Assembly (NCBI RefSeq): GCF_000744095.1
Contig: NZ_JQLI01000008.1
Span: 1,488,001 to 1,552,000, forward strand
DNA from: Cupriavidus necator A5-1
GTDB taxonomy: Bacteria; Pseudomonadota; Gammaproteobacteria; Burkholderiales; Burkholderiaceae
Length of the DNA stretch: 64,000 nt
Direction of reading: 5' to 3'
A program made the translations under genes and the position numbers. Under the pieces are notes generated by a model. That model saw nothing but the letters and a program-made list of their open reading frames with translations, had not been told where the DNA came from and searched no databases. Numbering within the stretch: position 1 is the first letter of the stretch; each line of letters starts with the position of its first letter. Below are positions 8,798-16,743 of this stretch, piece after piece.

Positions 8798-9904
8798 TCA
8801 GGCGGCGAAGCCGAGGTCGGACAGCAAGGCGCGCCAGTCGCCGCGCGAGCCCATGCCGCGCCAGAACTTGCGCAGGTCGGCACGACGCACGGTGAACTCG
8901 GCGAAGTGGTTCTCTCCGCCCAGCACCAGCGTCACCGCGCCGATCTGGCCGGCGGCGAGCGCGTCCAGCGCCGGGCCGAACCAGTCGGCGTCGAGCGCGT
9001 GCATGCGGTCCAGCCACAGGCCCCAGTCCTCGAAGATATGCGCCTCGGTGGCGTGGTCCAGCATGGCCAGCACCAGGCCTTCCAGCCCCGCCGTGCCCGC
9101 CAGGCCCGCCGGCACCGGCAGCACGCGGCTGCCGGCGGCCAGCGCCAGGCCGCCGAGGAAGGGATCGCCGCTCAGCACCGTGTCGGCCAGCCGCGGCACC
9201 GGTTGCAGGGTGCCGCCGCCGTACAGCCAGACCGAGTTGACGGTCGGCTCGCCGGCGGCTTCGCGGGCCTGGTTGACCGGGTGGTCGTACCAGGTCATCT
9301 GGATTTCGTTCTGGATGCGGCGCCAGTCGCGGGCGCGCTCGCCGGCCTGCATCCAGATATCGATGTTGCGCCCGGCGGCGCGCAGCGGTGTGGTGGCCTC
9401 CAGCGGGCCGAACACCGCCTCGGGCAGGTACCAGCGCGACGGGCAGGGGGCTTCCACCGCGATGCCGGATTCCTGCAGCAGCCCTTCGATGGCGGCGTAC
9501 AGGGCGGCGGATTCCTCGGGGCGGAGATTGAGCTGCCCCGGCGGCATCAGCACCAGATGGTCGCGCGCGGCGTGGATATGCACCGGCTGCAGGCAGGCCC
9601 AGGCCTGGCCGTCCGCGGCCGCCGGGCCGGTCGCACCGCTGTCGGCCAGCCGCATATAGGGCGCCAACGGCACCCGGCTGGTGTCAAGCCCCGCCTTGTC
9701 GGCCAGCCAGCGTTCTTGCGGCAGACTGCGCAGAAAGGGGTCGTCGTGCTGCTCGCGCGGGCCGGGCTCGGCCCGGGTCAGCAACTTTCCGAGCGCGGGC
9801 AGCTCCAACTGCCGCAGCAGCGCGCCGGGCACGACATCGTCCCGGCCGTCGTCGCCGGCGCCCGGCGGGACGGAAAAGGGCACAATCAGGGTCAGGTGCG
9901 TCAT
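8798..9904 (-). CDS. RpfE-like / phosphoglycerate-mutase-like conserved protein
   Basis: The 368-residue protein starts MTHLTLIVPFSVPPG; the ATG at 9907 one codon earlier is equally possible, and neither has a strong Shine-Dalgarno. Homologues next to recJ in betaproteobacteria and Xanthomonas are annotated as RpfE-type regulatory proteins or as 2,3-bisphosphoglycerate-independent phosphoglycerate mutase-like. The visible blocks HIHAARDHLVLM, WYLPEAVFGPLEATTPLRAAGRNID, NSVWLYGGG and AHIFEDWGLWLDRM are conserved in that group. I see no clear catalytic motif of a phosphoglycerate mutase, so no reaction is assigned. The 5' end faces lolC across a short divergent region. Confidence 0.72.
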   Translation of the reverse strand: MTHLTLIVPFSVPPGAGDDGRDDVVPGALLRQLELPALGKLLTRAEPGPREQHDDPFLRSLPQERWLADKAGLDTSRVPLAPYMRLADSGATGPAAADGQAWACLQPVHIHAARDHLVLMPPGQLNLRPEESAALYAAIEGLLQESGIAVEAPCPSRWYLPEAVFGPLEATTPLRAAGRNIDIWMQAGERARDWRRIQNEIQMTWYDHPVNQAREAAGEPTVNSVWLYGGGTLQPVPRLADTVLSGDPFLGGLALAAGSRVLPVPAGLAGTAGLEGLVLAMLDHATEAHIFEDWGLWLDRMHALDADWFGPALDALAAGQIGAVTLVLGGENHFAEFTVRRADLRKFWRGMGSRGDWRALLSDLGFAA

Positions 9905-10056
9905 CATGGTGGCGAGATTGTAAACTCCCGGCTGGCTCGCGCCACTCCCGCGACACGCCGTTGCGTGACCGGGGCGACGCACGCCAGGGCGCGCAAGCGT
10001 GCCGCCGGCGACCCTTTACCGGGCTGCCGCGCTTTCCCGAAACAACAGGAATCCTC

Positions 10057-11307
10057 TTGAACTTTCCCTACGAGTGGCAGATCGGCTGGCGATACACCCG
10101 CGCAAGCAAGCGCGCCAGCCGCAACACCTTCATTTCGTTCATCTCGATGATCTCGATGCTGGGGATCGCGCTCGGCGTGGCCGCGCTGATCGTGGTGCTG
10201 TCGGTGATGAACGGCTTCCAGAAGGAGGTGCGCGACCGCATGCTGTCGGTGCTGTCGCATATCGAAGTGATCGGCCCGTCGGCGCTGCCGGACTGGCAGA
10301 AGACTGCGGCCGAGGCGATGCAGAACAAGGAAGTGGTTGGCGCTGCCCCCTACGTGGCGGCACAGGCCATGCTGACCCGGGACGACGCCGTGCGTGGCGT
10401 GCTGCTGCGCGGCGTGGAGCCGTCGCAGGAGCCCAAGGTCTCCGACATCGGCAACCAGTTCAAGGCCGGCAGCATGAACGCGCTGGCGCCGGGCGAATTC
10501 GGTATCGCGCTCGGCAACGAGCTGGCCAACGCCATGGGCGTGCAGGTCGGCGACAAGGTCACGCTGGTGGCGCCGCAGGGCACCATCACGCCGGCGGGCG
10601 TGCTGCCGCGGCTCAAGCAGTTCACCGTGACCGGCATCTTCTCGTCGGGACACTTCGAGTTCGACAGCGCGCTGGCGCTGGTCAACATGCACGACGCCGA
10701 GACCCTGTTCCGCCTGAGCGGCCCCACCGGCGTGCGGCTGAAGCTGGAAGACATGCAGCGCGCGCCGCAGGTGGCCCGGCAGCTCGCCGGCACGCTGTCG
10801 GGCGAGCTCTATCTGCGCGACTGGTCCAAGCAGAACCGCAACTGGTTCGCCGCGGTGCAGACCGAGAAGCGCATGATGTTCATCATCCTGACGCTGATCA
10901 TCGCCGTGGCCGCGTTCAACCTGGTGTCGACGCTGGTGATGACCGTCACCGACAAGCAGGCCGATATCGCCATCCTGCGCACCATGGGCGCGCAGCCCCG
11001 CTCGATCATGAAGATCTTTATCGTGCAGGGCGTGGCCATCGGCTTTATCGGCACGGTGCTGGGCGTGGCCGGCGGCACGCTGATCGCCACCAATATCGAC
11101 GTGATCGTGCCCTTTATCGAACGCGTGCTGCAGGTGCAGTTCCTGCCGCGCGACATCTATTTCATCAGCGAACTGCCTTCGGATCCCCGCGTGAACGACA
11201 TCGCCACCATCGGCATCATCTCCTTCGTGCTGGCCACGCTGGCCACGCTCTACCCCAGCTGGCGTGCCGCCCGCGTCAACCCGGCGGAGGCGCTGCGCTA
11301 TGAGTGA
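10057..11307 (+). CDS. lolC: Lipoprotein-releasing ABC transporter permease
   Basis: This is the inner-membrane permease that extracts mature lipoproteins and hands them to LolA, working with LolD. The 416-residue product is predicted to start at TTG 10057 (MNFPYEWQIGWRYTR) after AGGA; a longer open frame exists but its first 32 residues are unlike the family. Four membrane segments are expected: one near residues 25-50 (SMLGIALGVAALIVVLSVM), a large periplasmic domain, and three in the last 150 residues (IIAVAAFNLVSTLVM; AIGFIGTVLGVAGG; ISFVLATLATLYP). The single permease beside lolD suggests a homodimeric LolF-type LolCE protein. Its stop overlaps the lolD start. Confidence 0.93.
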   Translation: MNFPYEWQIGWRYTRASKRASRNTFISFISMISMLGIALGVAALIVVLSVMNGFQKEVRDRMLSVLSHIEVIGPSALPDWQKTAAEAMQNKEVVGAAPYVAAQAMLTRDDAVRGVLLRGVEPSQEPKVSDIGNQFKAGSMNALAPGEFGIALGNELANAMGVQVGDKVTLVAPQGTITPAGVLPRLKQFTVTGIFSSGHFEFDSALALVNMHDAETLFRLSGPTGVRLKLEDMQRAPQVARQLAGTLSGELYLRDWSKQNRNWFAAVQTEKRMMFIILTLIIAVAAFNLVSTLVMTVTDKQADIAILRTMGAQPRSIMKIFIVQGVAIGFIGTVLGVAGGTLIATNIDVIVPFIERVLQVQFLPRDIYFISELPSDPRVNDIATIGIISFVLATLATLYPSWRAARVNPAEALRYE

Positions 11308-12040
11308 GGCCGTGTTGCACGCAGATACCCCCACGCCCGCCACCGGGCAGCCGCGCACCGGCACGCCGGTGCTGGTGGCCGAAGGACTGACCAAGCGCTT
11401 CCGCCAGGGCGAACTCGACGTGGACGTGCTGCGTGGCGTCGATGTACGCGTCGATGCGGGCGAGAAGGTCGCCATCGTGGGCGCGTCGGGCTCGGGCAAG
11501 AGCACGCTGCTGCATGTGCTGGGCGGGCTCGACAATCCCGACTCGGGCCGCGTCGCGCTGCTCGGCAAGCCCTTTACCGCGCTGCGCGAGCGCGAACGCA
11601 ATGTGGTACGCAATCGCTCGCTGGGTTTCGTCTACCAGTTCCACCACCTGCTGCCGGAATTCACTGCGCTGGACAACGTGGCGATGCCGATGCGCATCCG
11701 CGGCCTGACCCAGCATGACGCGCGCGGCGTGGCGCAGGCAATGCTGGAGCGCGTAGGACTGGGCGAGCGCGCCAAGCACCGGCCCGGCGAGCTGTCGGGC
11801 GGTGAGCGCCAGCGCGTGGCCATCGCCCGCGCGCTGGTGGGGCAGCCCGCCTGCGTGCTGGCCGACGAGCCCACCGGCAACCTCGACGACCACACCGCCG
11901 GCGGCGTCTATGACCTGATGCTGGAGCTGTCGCGCACGCTCGGCACCAGCTTTGTCATCGTCACCCACGACCTGGACCTGGCCGGACGCTGCGACCGCGT
12001 GCTGCGGTTGCGCGACGGCCACCTGCACCAGGAACGCTGA
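11300..12040 (+). CDS. lolD: Lipoprotein-releasing ABC transporter ATP-binding protein
   Basis: The 246-residue ATPase powers LolC/E. Walker A GASGSGKST (about 60), Q-loop FVYQFHHLLPEFTALDNV, signature LSGGERQRVAIARAL (about 162), Walker B CVLADEPTGNLDD (about 186) and the switch His in VIVTHDL are all intact. The start at 11300 is an ATG inside the end of lolC, an 8-nt overlap that implies coupled translation. An upstream in-frame start at 11264 is less likely. The N-terminal 20 residues are a Thr/Pro-rich extension before the ATPase fold. Confidence 0.96.
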   Translation: MSEAVLHADTPTPATGQPRTGTPVLVAEGLTKRFRQGELDVDVLRGVDVRVDAGEKVAIVGASGSGKSTLLHVLGGLDNPDSGRVALLGKPFTALRERERNVVRNRSLGFVYQFHHLLPEFTALDNVAMPMRIRGLTQHDARGVAQAMLERVGLGERAKHRPGELSGGERQRVAIARALVGQPACVLADEPTGNLDDHTAGGVYDLMLELSRTLGTSFVIVTHDLDLAGRCDRVLRLRDGHLHQER

Positions 12041-12052
12041 GCCGGCCCGCCC

Positions 12053-12886
12053 ATGTGGATCGACACCCATTGCCACCTCGACGCCAGCGAGTTCGACGCT
12101 GACCGCCGCCAGGTGGCCGATGCGGCCGAGGCCGCCGGCGTGCGCGGCATTGTGGTGCCGGCGGTGGCGGTATGGAATTTCGAGGCCGTACGCGCGCTGT
12201 CGCGGCAGGATGCGCGCTGCGTCTATGCGCTCGGCATCCACCCGCTGTGCTCGCCCGGGGCGGGCCAGGCGGATGTGGACACGCTGCGGCGCGAAGTGGC
12301 GGCCAGCATGGGCGATCCGCGTTTTGTCGGCATCGGCGAGATCGGGCTCGATTTCTTCGTGGCCGGGCTCGATGCCGAACACCAGACCTGGCTCTATGCC
12401 GAGCAACTGAAGGTCGCGCGCGAATTCGACCTGCCGGTGCTGCTGCATGTGCGCAAGTCGCAGGACCAGGTCGGCGCGCAACTGCGCAAGCTGGGCGTCA
12501 GGCGAGGCATTGCGCATGCGTTCAACGGCAGCAACGAGCAGGCGCGGCGTTTTGTCGAGCAGGGGATGAAGCTGGGCTTTGGCGGCAACGTCACGTTCAG
12601 CCGCGCGCGGCAGATCCGTCGGCTGGCGACGGAGTTGCCGCTGGAAGCGCTGGTGCTGGAAACCGATGCGCCCGATATTGCCCCGGCATGGCTGTCGGAC
12701 GACCAGTTCGGCGAGCAGCACAAGGTGCGTAATACGCCGGCGGAGGTTGCGGGCGTGGCGCGCGTGATGGGCGAGCTGCGCGGCATCGATGCGCCCACGC
12801 TGGCGCAGGCGACATGGCGCAATGCCGTGGACGCATTGCCGCGGCTGGCGGCGTTTGCCGAGAGCATGGCGCCGCGATTGGGTTGA
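12053..12886 (+). CDS. TatD family metal-dependent deoxyribonuclease
   Basis: The 277-residue TIM-barrel hydrolase shows the TatD metal ligands in order: DTHCHLDASEFD at the N-terminus, GIGEIGLDFF near 100, LLHVRKSQD near 133, IAHAFNGS near 158 and LETDAPDIAP near 203. TatD enzymes are 3'-5' exonucleases acting in DNA repair and degradation; the specific member (TatD, YcfH or YjjV) cannot be fixed. It starts 12 nt after lolD and is probably the last gene of the lolCD operon. A palindromic intergenic repeat follows the stop. Confidence 0.9.
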   Translation: MWIDTHCHLDASEFDADRRQVADAAEAAGVRGIVVPAVAVWNFEAVRALSRQDARCVYALGIHPLCSPGAGQADVDTLRREVAASMGDPRFVGIGEIGLDFFVAGLDAEHQTWLYAEQLKVAREFDLPVLLHVRKSQDQVGAQLRKLGVRRGIAHAFNGSNEQARRFVEQGMKLGFGGNVTFSRARQIRRLATELPLEALVLETDAPDIAPAWLSDDQFGEQHKVRNTPAEVAGVARVMGELRGIDAPTLAQATWRNAVDALPRLAAFAESMAPRLG

Positions 12887-12910
12887 AGCCAGCGCGTCCC
12901 GCATTCGCAC

Positions 12911-12957
12911 GGTTTGCTCCCCTCTCCCGCGCGCGGGAGAGGGGCCGGGGGAGAGGG
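12911..12957. repeat. REP-like intergenic palindrome, copy 1
   Basis: CCCCTCTCCCGC (12919-12930) is the exact reverse complement of 12933-12944, preceded by GGTTTGCT and followed by CCGGGGGAGAGGGC. The same arrangement recurs near 29798 and 54859. It lies between tatD and comEC. Confidence 0.8.
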
Positions 12958-13107
12958 CAGGCGCTAGCAGTACCTCACCACCTTCCAATCCCTGGCATCC
13001 ATCCACGGATGCCAGTCACACAACTTCACTTCCTCCTGACAGCTTGACAAGCTTCCAGCCCCGCTGCGGCGGTACAACCCTCACTGTGCGAAACATGCAG
13101 GAGCGTT

Positions 13108-15504
13108 GTGGTGCGCTGGTTCGTGGTGGCCTTCGTCGCAGGGTGCTGGGTGCTGCAGCAGCAGGCAACGCTGCCGTCTCAGTATGCGTTGCTGCTGGCT
13201 GCGCTGGCAGTGTTGCTGGTCGCCATCGGCATGGCCATGCGAGGCAGGCGGCTCCGTGTCGCGCTGCGCGGCGTTGCGTTCGCCGGCCTCGCGTTCGGTG
13301 CCGCGTTCTGCTGGGCCGCCTGGCGCGCCGAACTGCGCATGCGCGACTGGTTGCCCGCGGCGCTGGAGTCGCGCGATCTCGATGTGCGCGGCGTGGTGTC
13401 GGGGCTGCCGGCGGATACCGCCGGCGGGACGCGTTTCGCCTTCACCGTCGAGCAGGCCGAAGCGGACATGCAGTTGCCCGGCCGCGTGGTCCTCAACTGG
13501 CGCGGCGCACCGCCTGACCTGCGCCCCGGGCAGCGCCTGACGCTGACCGTACGGCTGAGACGTCCGCGCGGGCTCGCCAATCCTTTCGGTTTTGATTACG
13601 CCTACTGGCTGCTGGCGCAGGGCTATGGCGCCACCGGCTATGTGCGCCGCGCAAATGGCCCGCCTCAGGACGCGTCAGGAGAGCGGCTGGCATGGCGCAT
13701 CGAAGCCCAACGCGCCGCCGTGCGCGACCACCTGCGCGCGGCGCTGCCGCCCGAGGCCCGCTTCGGCGCCGTGGTGATCGCGCTGGTGATCGGCGACCAG
13801 CGCGGCATCGAGGCCGACGACTGGCAGCTGTTCCGGCGTACGGGCATCAGCCACCTGGTCGCCATCTCGGGGCTGCATATCACCATGATTGCCGGCATGG
13901 TGGCGTCGGCGGCGGCGTTGTTGTGGCGGCACTCGTTCGGCCTCGGCCGCTGGCTGCGCCGGCCGTTGCCGCTGTGGCTGCCGGCCCGTCAGGCGGCGCT
14001 GGTGGCCGCGGTGACCAGTGCGCTGACGTATGGGCTGCTGGCCGGCATGCAGACTCCGGCGCTGCGTACTGTGGCGATGCTGTGCGTGGCGGCGATTGCG
14101 GTCTGGGGCGCACGCGCGCCGCCGGCATCCGTGGTGCTGGCGTGGGCAGCGCTGGTGGCGTTGCTGCTGGATCCGTGGGCGGTGATGTCGCCGGGCTTCT
14201 GGCTGTCCTTCGGCGCGGTGGCGGTGATCTTCTTCGCCGCGCGGCTCGGGCGCGATGCCGTGCCGGAAGGACGCTGGCAACGCTTGCGGACGACGCTGGC
14301 CGCCGCGGCGCACACCCAATGGCCGGTGACCATCGGGCTGGTGCCGCTGACGCTGCTGCTGTTCCGGCAGGTGTCGGTGGTATCGCCGTTCGCCAGTGCT
14401 GTAGCGATCCCGGTCGTGAGCCTGCTGGTGACGCCACTGTCCCTGCTGGCCATGCCCGTGCTGGTGGTCGCGCACCAGGCGATCGTGTGGCTGGCCGCGG
14501 TGCTGGCGGCGTGGCTATCCGGGCTGCCGTGGGCGATGTGGGAAGCGGCCAGCGCCGGACCGGTGCCGCTGCTGCTGGCTGCAATCGGGGTGGCATTGCT
14601 GGTTGCACCTCCCGTCACGGCTCGGGTGCGCCTGCACGGCGGTCTGCTGATGTTGCCGATGGTGCTGGCACGCGGCCCGCCGGTGCCGCACGGCGAGTTC
14701 CGGGCGGTGATGCTGGACGTGGGGCAGGGCACCGCGGTGCTGGTGCAGACGCGCTCGCTTGCGCTGCCGTACGACGCCGGACCTGGCTATGCATTGGGAT
14801 CGAGTGCCGGGGCGCAGGTGGTGGTGCCGCTGTTGCGCGGCGCGGGCATCGGGCGGCTCGATCACCTGATGGTCAGCCATGAGGATGCCGACCATGCCGG
14901 CGGTGTGGCGGATGTGTCCGCTGCAGTGGCGGTGGCCGCGCGCAGCACCGGGGCGCCGGCACAGCACGCGCTGCTCGGGCCAGAGCGCGATGACTGGACG
15001 CCGTGTGCGGCAGGCCAGTAATGGGCGTGGGACGGCGTGCGCTTCGCGGTGCTGCGTCCGCTCGCCGGGCATGCACGGCGTGCCGTGGTCGCCAGCAACG
15101 CCCCCAGCTGTGTGCTGCGCGTGGACACGGCGCGGCACAGCCTGTTGCTGACCGGCGATATCGGGCTGGCGGAAGAGCGCGCATTGATCGAGCGCGAGCC
15201 TGGTGCCGGGTTGCGAGCCGACGGGCTGGTGGTAGCGCACCATGGCAGCGGCACGTCCTCAGGCGCGGGCTGGCTGGACGCGGTGCGCCCGCACGCGGCG
15301 GTGTTTCAGCTCGGCTATGCCAACCGCTATCGCCACCCGCAGGCCGAGGTGTGGGAGCGCTATGGCGGCGCCGGCATCCTGCGCTACCGCACCGACGAAA
15401 CCGGGGCGGTGACCATGACGACGTCGCCGGCGGGCTATGTGCTGTCCATGTTCCGGCAGGCTGAGCCCCGCTACTGGCGGGCACGGCCGCTGGCGCCGCG
15501 TTAG
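13108..15504 (+). pseudogene. comEC: DNA uptake channel ComEC/Rec2, interrupted by one nonsense codon
   Basis: ComEC moves single-stranded DNA across the inner membrane during natural transformation. Reading starts at GTG 13108 behind AGGAG. An N-terminal membrane/OB region and the competence domain (ISHLVAISGLHITMIAG near 250) are followed by a metallo-beta-lactamase domain (VMLDVGQGTAVLVQ near 535; MVSHEDADHAGGV near 590). A TAA at 15019-15021 stops the frame after 637 residues. The same frame then continues unbroken (WAWDGVRFAVLRPL..., LLLTGDIG, VVAHHGSGTSS) to 15504; without the stop the protein would have 798 residues. CAA to TAA is the simplest explanation. The truncated product keeps the membrane channel but loses the second half of the nuclease-like domain. 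A sequencing error is possible. Confidence 0.88.
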
Positions 15505-15508
15505 CCGG

Positions 15509-16501
15509 TCAGTCGGCCTTGCGGCGGCGCGTGCGGGTAGCGGGCTGCGCGGTGCCGCCGCGCTTGCGTGTTTGCGCCGCGGCAGCCGGATCTGCCGGGT
15601 CTTCCGCGGGCGCAGTCGCCGGCTTTGCGCGGCCTTTGGCGGGCGGTACCGCCCGTGCCGGCTCGGCGCCGGCGATGCGCCGTTCGCGCAGATGCGCCTT
15701 GGCGCGCTGCAGGCCGGCCGCGACCGTATCCGCGCGCGCCAGCGCCACGCCGGCGGCCAGCACGTCGCCCAGCACCAGGTGGCTGATGCGCGAGGTCATC
15801 GGCGTATAGACCTCGCTGTCTTCCTCGACGTCCGAGAACACGCACACGTCGGCCAGCCGCGCCAGCGGCGAGCCGCTGTGGGTGATGGCCAGCACGCTGG
15901 CGCCGCTGCTGCGCGCCAGCGTGGCGGCGGTCAGCATGTCCCAGGTGCGGCCGCTGTTGGAGACCAGTACGGCCACGTCGCCGGGGCCGAGCAGCGCTGC
16001 CGACATGCTGAACACATGCGGATCGGAATAGGCCACGGTCGGCATGCCCAGGCGGAAGAACTTGTGCTGGATATCCAGCGCGACGATGCCGGAGTTGCCG
16101 CAGCCATAGAACTCGATGCGGCGCGCGCTGGCCAGCAGCTGGATGCCGTGCTCGATCTGGTCGGCCGACAGCGCATTGCGCACGCTCATCAGCGTGGCGA
16201 TGGTGCGGTCGAAGACCTTGCCGGCGATATCGGCGGGGCGGTCGTGCGCCTCCACGTCCTGGTGCACGAAGGGCGTGCCGCCGCCGACGTTCTGCGCAAA
16301 CTGCAGCTTGAATTCGCGGAAACCGTCATAGCCCAGCGCCGCGCAGAAGCGCGCGATGGTCGGCTGCGATACGCCGGCGCGCTCGGCCAGTTCGGGCATC
16401 GACAGCCGGATCACGGCGGCGCCATGCCGGGCGACGTAGTCCGCCAGGCGGCGTTCGGAAGGGCGGAGCGTGTCGTAGACGGCAAGGATTCGGTCGCGCA
16501 T
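15509..16501 (-). CDS. hexR: HexR-type transcriptional regulator (RpiR family)
   Basis: The 330-residue regulator has an N-terminal HTH_6 domain (about residues 1-75, with LSMPELAERAGVSQPTIARFCAALGY) and a SIS sugar-phosphate-binding domain (about 115-250, with GCGNSGIVALD and VSNSGRTWD). HexR represses Entner-Doudoroff genes and is released by 2-keto-3-deoxy-6-phosphogluconate. The location divergent from edd and a HexR-type palindrome in its own promoter support this assignment. The last 60 residues are an Ala/Pro/Arg/Lys-rich tail ending in a basic TRTRRRKAD. The stop lies 4 nt from the comEC frame end, in convergent orientation. Confidence 0.93.
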   Translation of the reverse strand: MRDRILAVYDTLRPSERRLADYVARHGAAVIRLSMPELAERAGVSQPTIARFCAALGYDGFREFKLQFAQNVGGGTPFVHQDVEAHDRPADIAGKVFDRTIATLMSVRNALSADQIEHGIQLLASARRIEFYGCGNSGIVALDIQHKFFRLGMPTVAYSDPHVFSMSAALLGPGDVAVLVSNSGRTWDMLTAATLARSSGASVLAITHSGSPLARLADVCVFSDVEEDSEVYTPMTSRISHLVLGDVLAAGVALARADTVAAGLQRAKAHLRERRIAGAEPARAVPPAKGRAKPATAPAEDPADPAAAAQTRKRGGTAQPATRTRRRKAD

Positions 16502-16535
16502 GGCGGCGGGGGTGGGAAATGTTGATTAGATAATA

Positions 16536-16550
16536 TGTAGAGATTCTACA
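16536..16550. promoter_or_regulatory. HexR operator at the hexR promoter
   Basis: TGTAGAGATTCTACA is an inverted repeat (TGTAGA and TCTACA around GAT) 35 nt upstream of hexR. On the minus strand it directly precedes and overlaps the TATTAT of a possible -10, fitting autorepression. Confidence 0.7.
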
Positions 16551-16669
16551 AGATTGGCGCGGCATCATGCCCAAAATCGGGTGTGGTTTGCAGTCAGGGT
16601 TTTCCAGAATCCTGCGCAATTAAGCGCCATTGTGACGCATTGCCCAATCGACGTCGGACCGGCGATCGG

Positions 16670-16689
16670 TATAATGTAGAAATTCTACA
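16670..16689 (+). promoter_or_regulatory. edd promoter -10 overlapped by a HexR operator
   Basis: TATAAT at 16670-16675 is a consensus -10, with a weak -35 TCGACG about 16 nt upstream. The perfect palindrome TGTAGAAATTCTACA (16675-16689) begins on its last base, so a bound repressor would cover the start site. It matches the published HexR motif type and the hexR-side copy. Confidence 0.78.
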
Positions 16690-16743
16690 TGCGACGGCAG
16701 GTCATGCCGTGCCGTCGCCAAGCCCACAAGGAACGTCTGCGCC

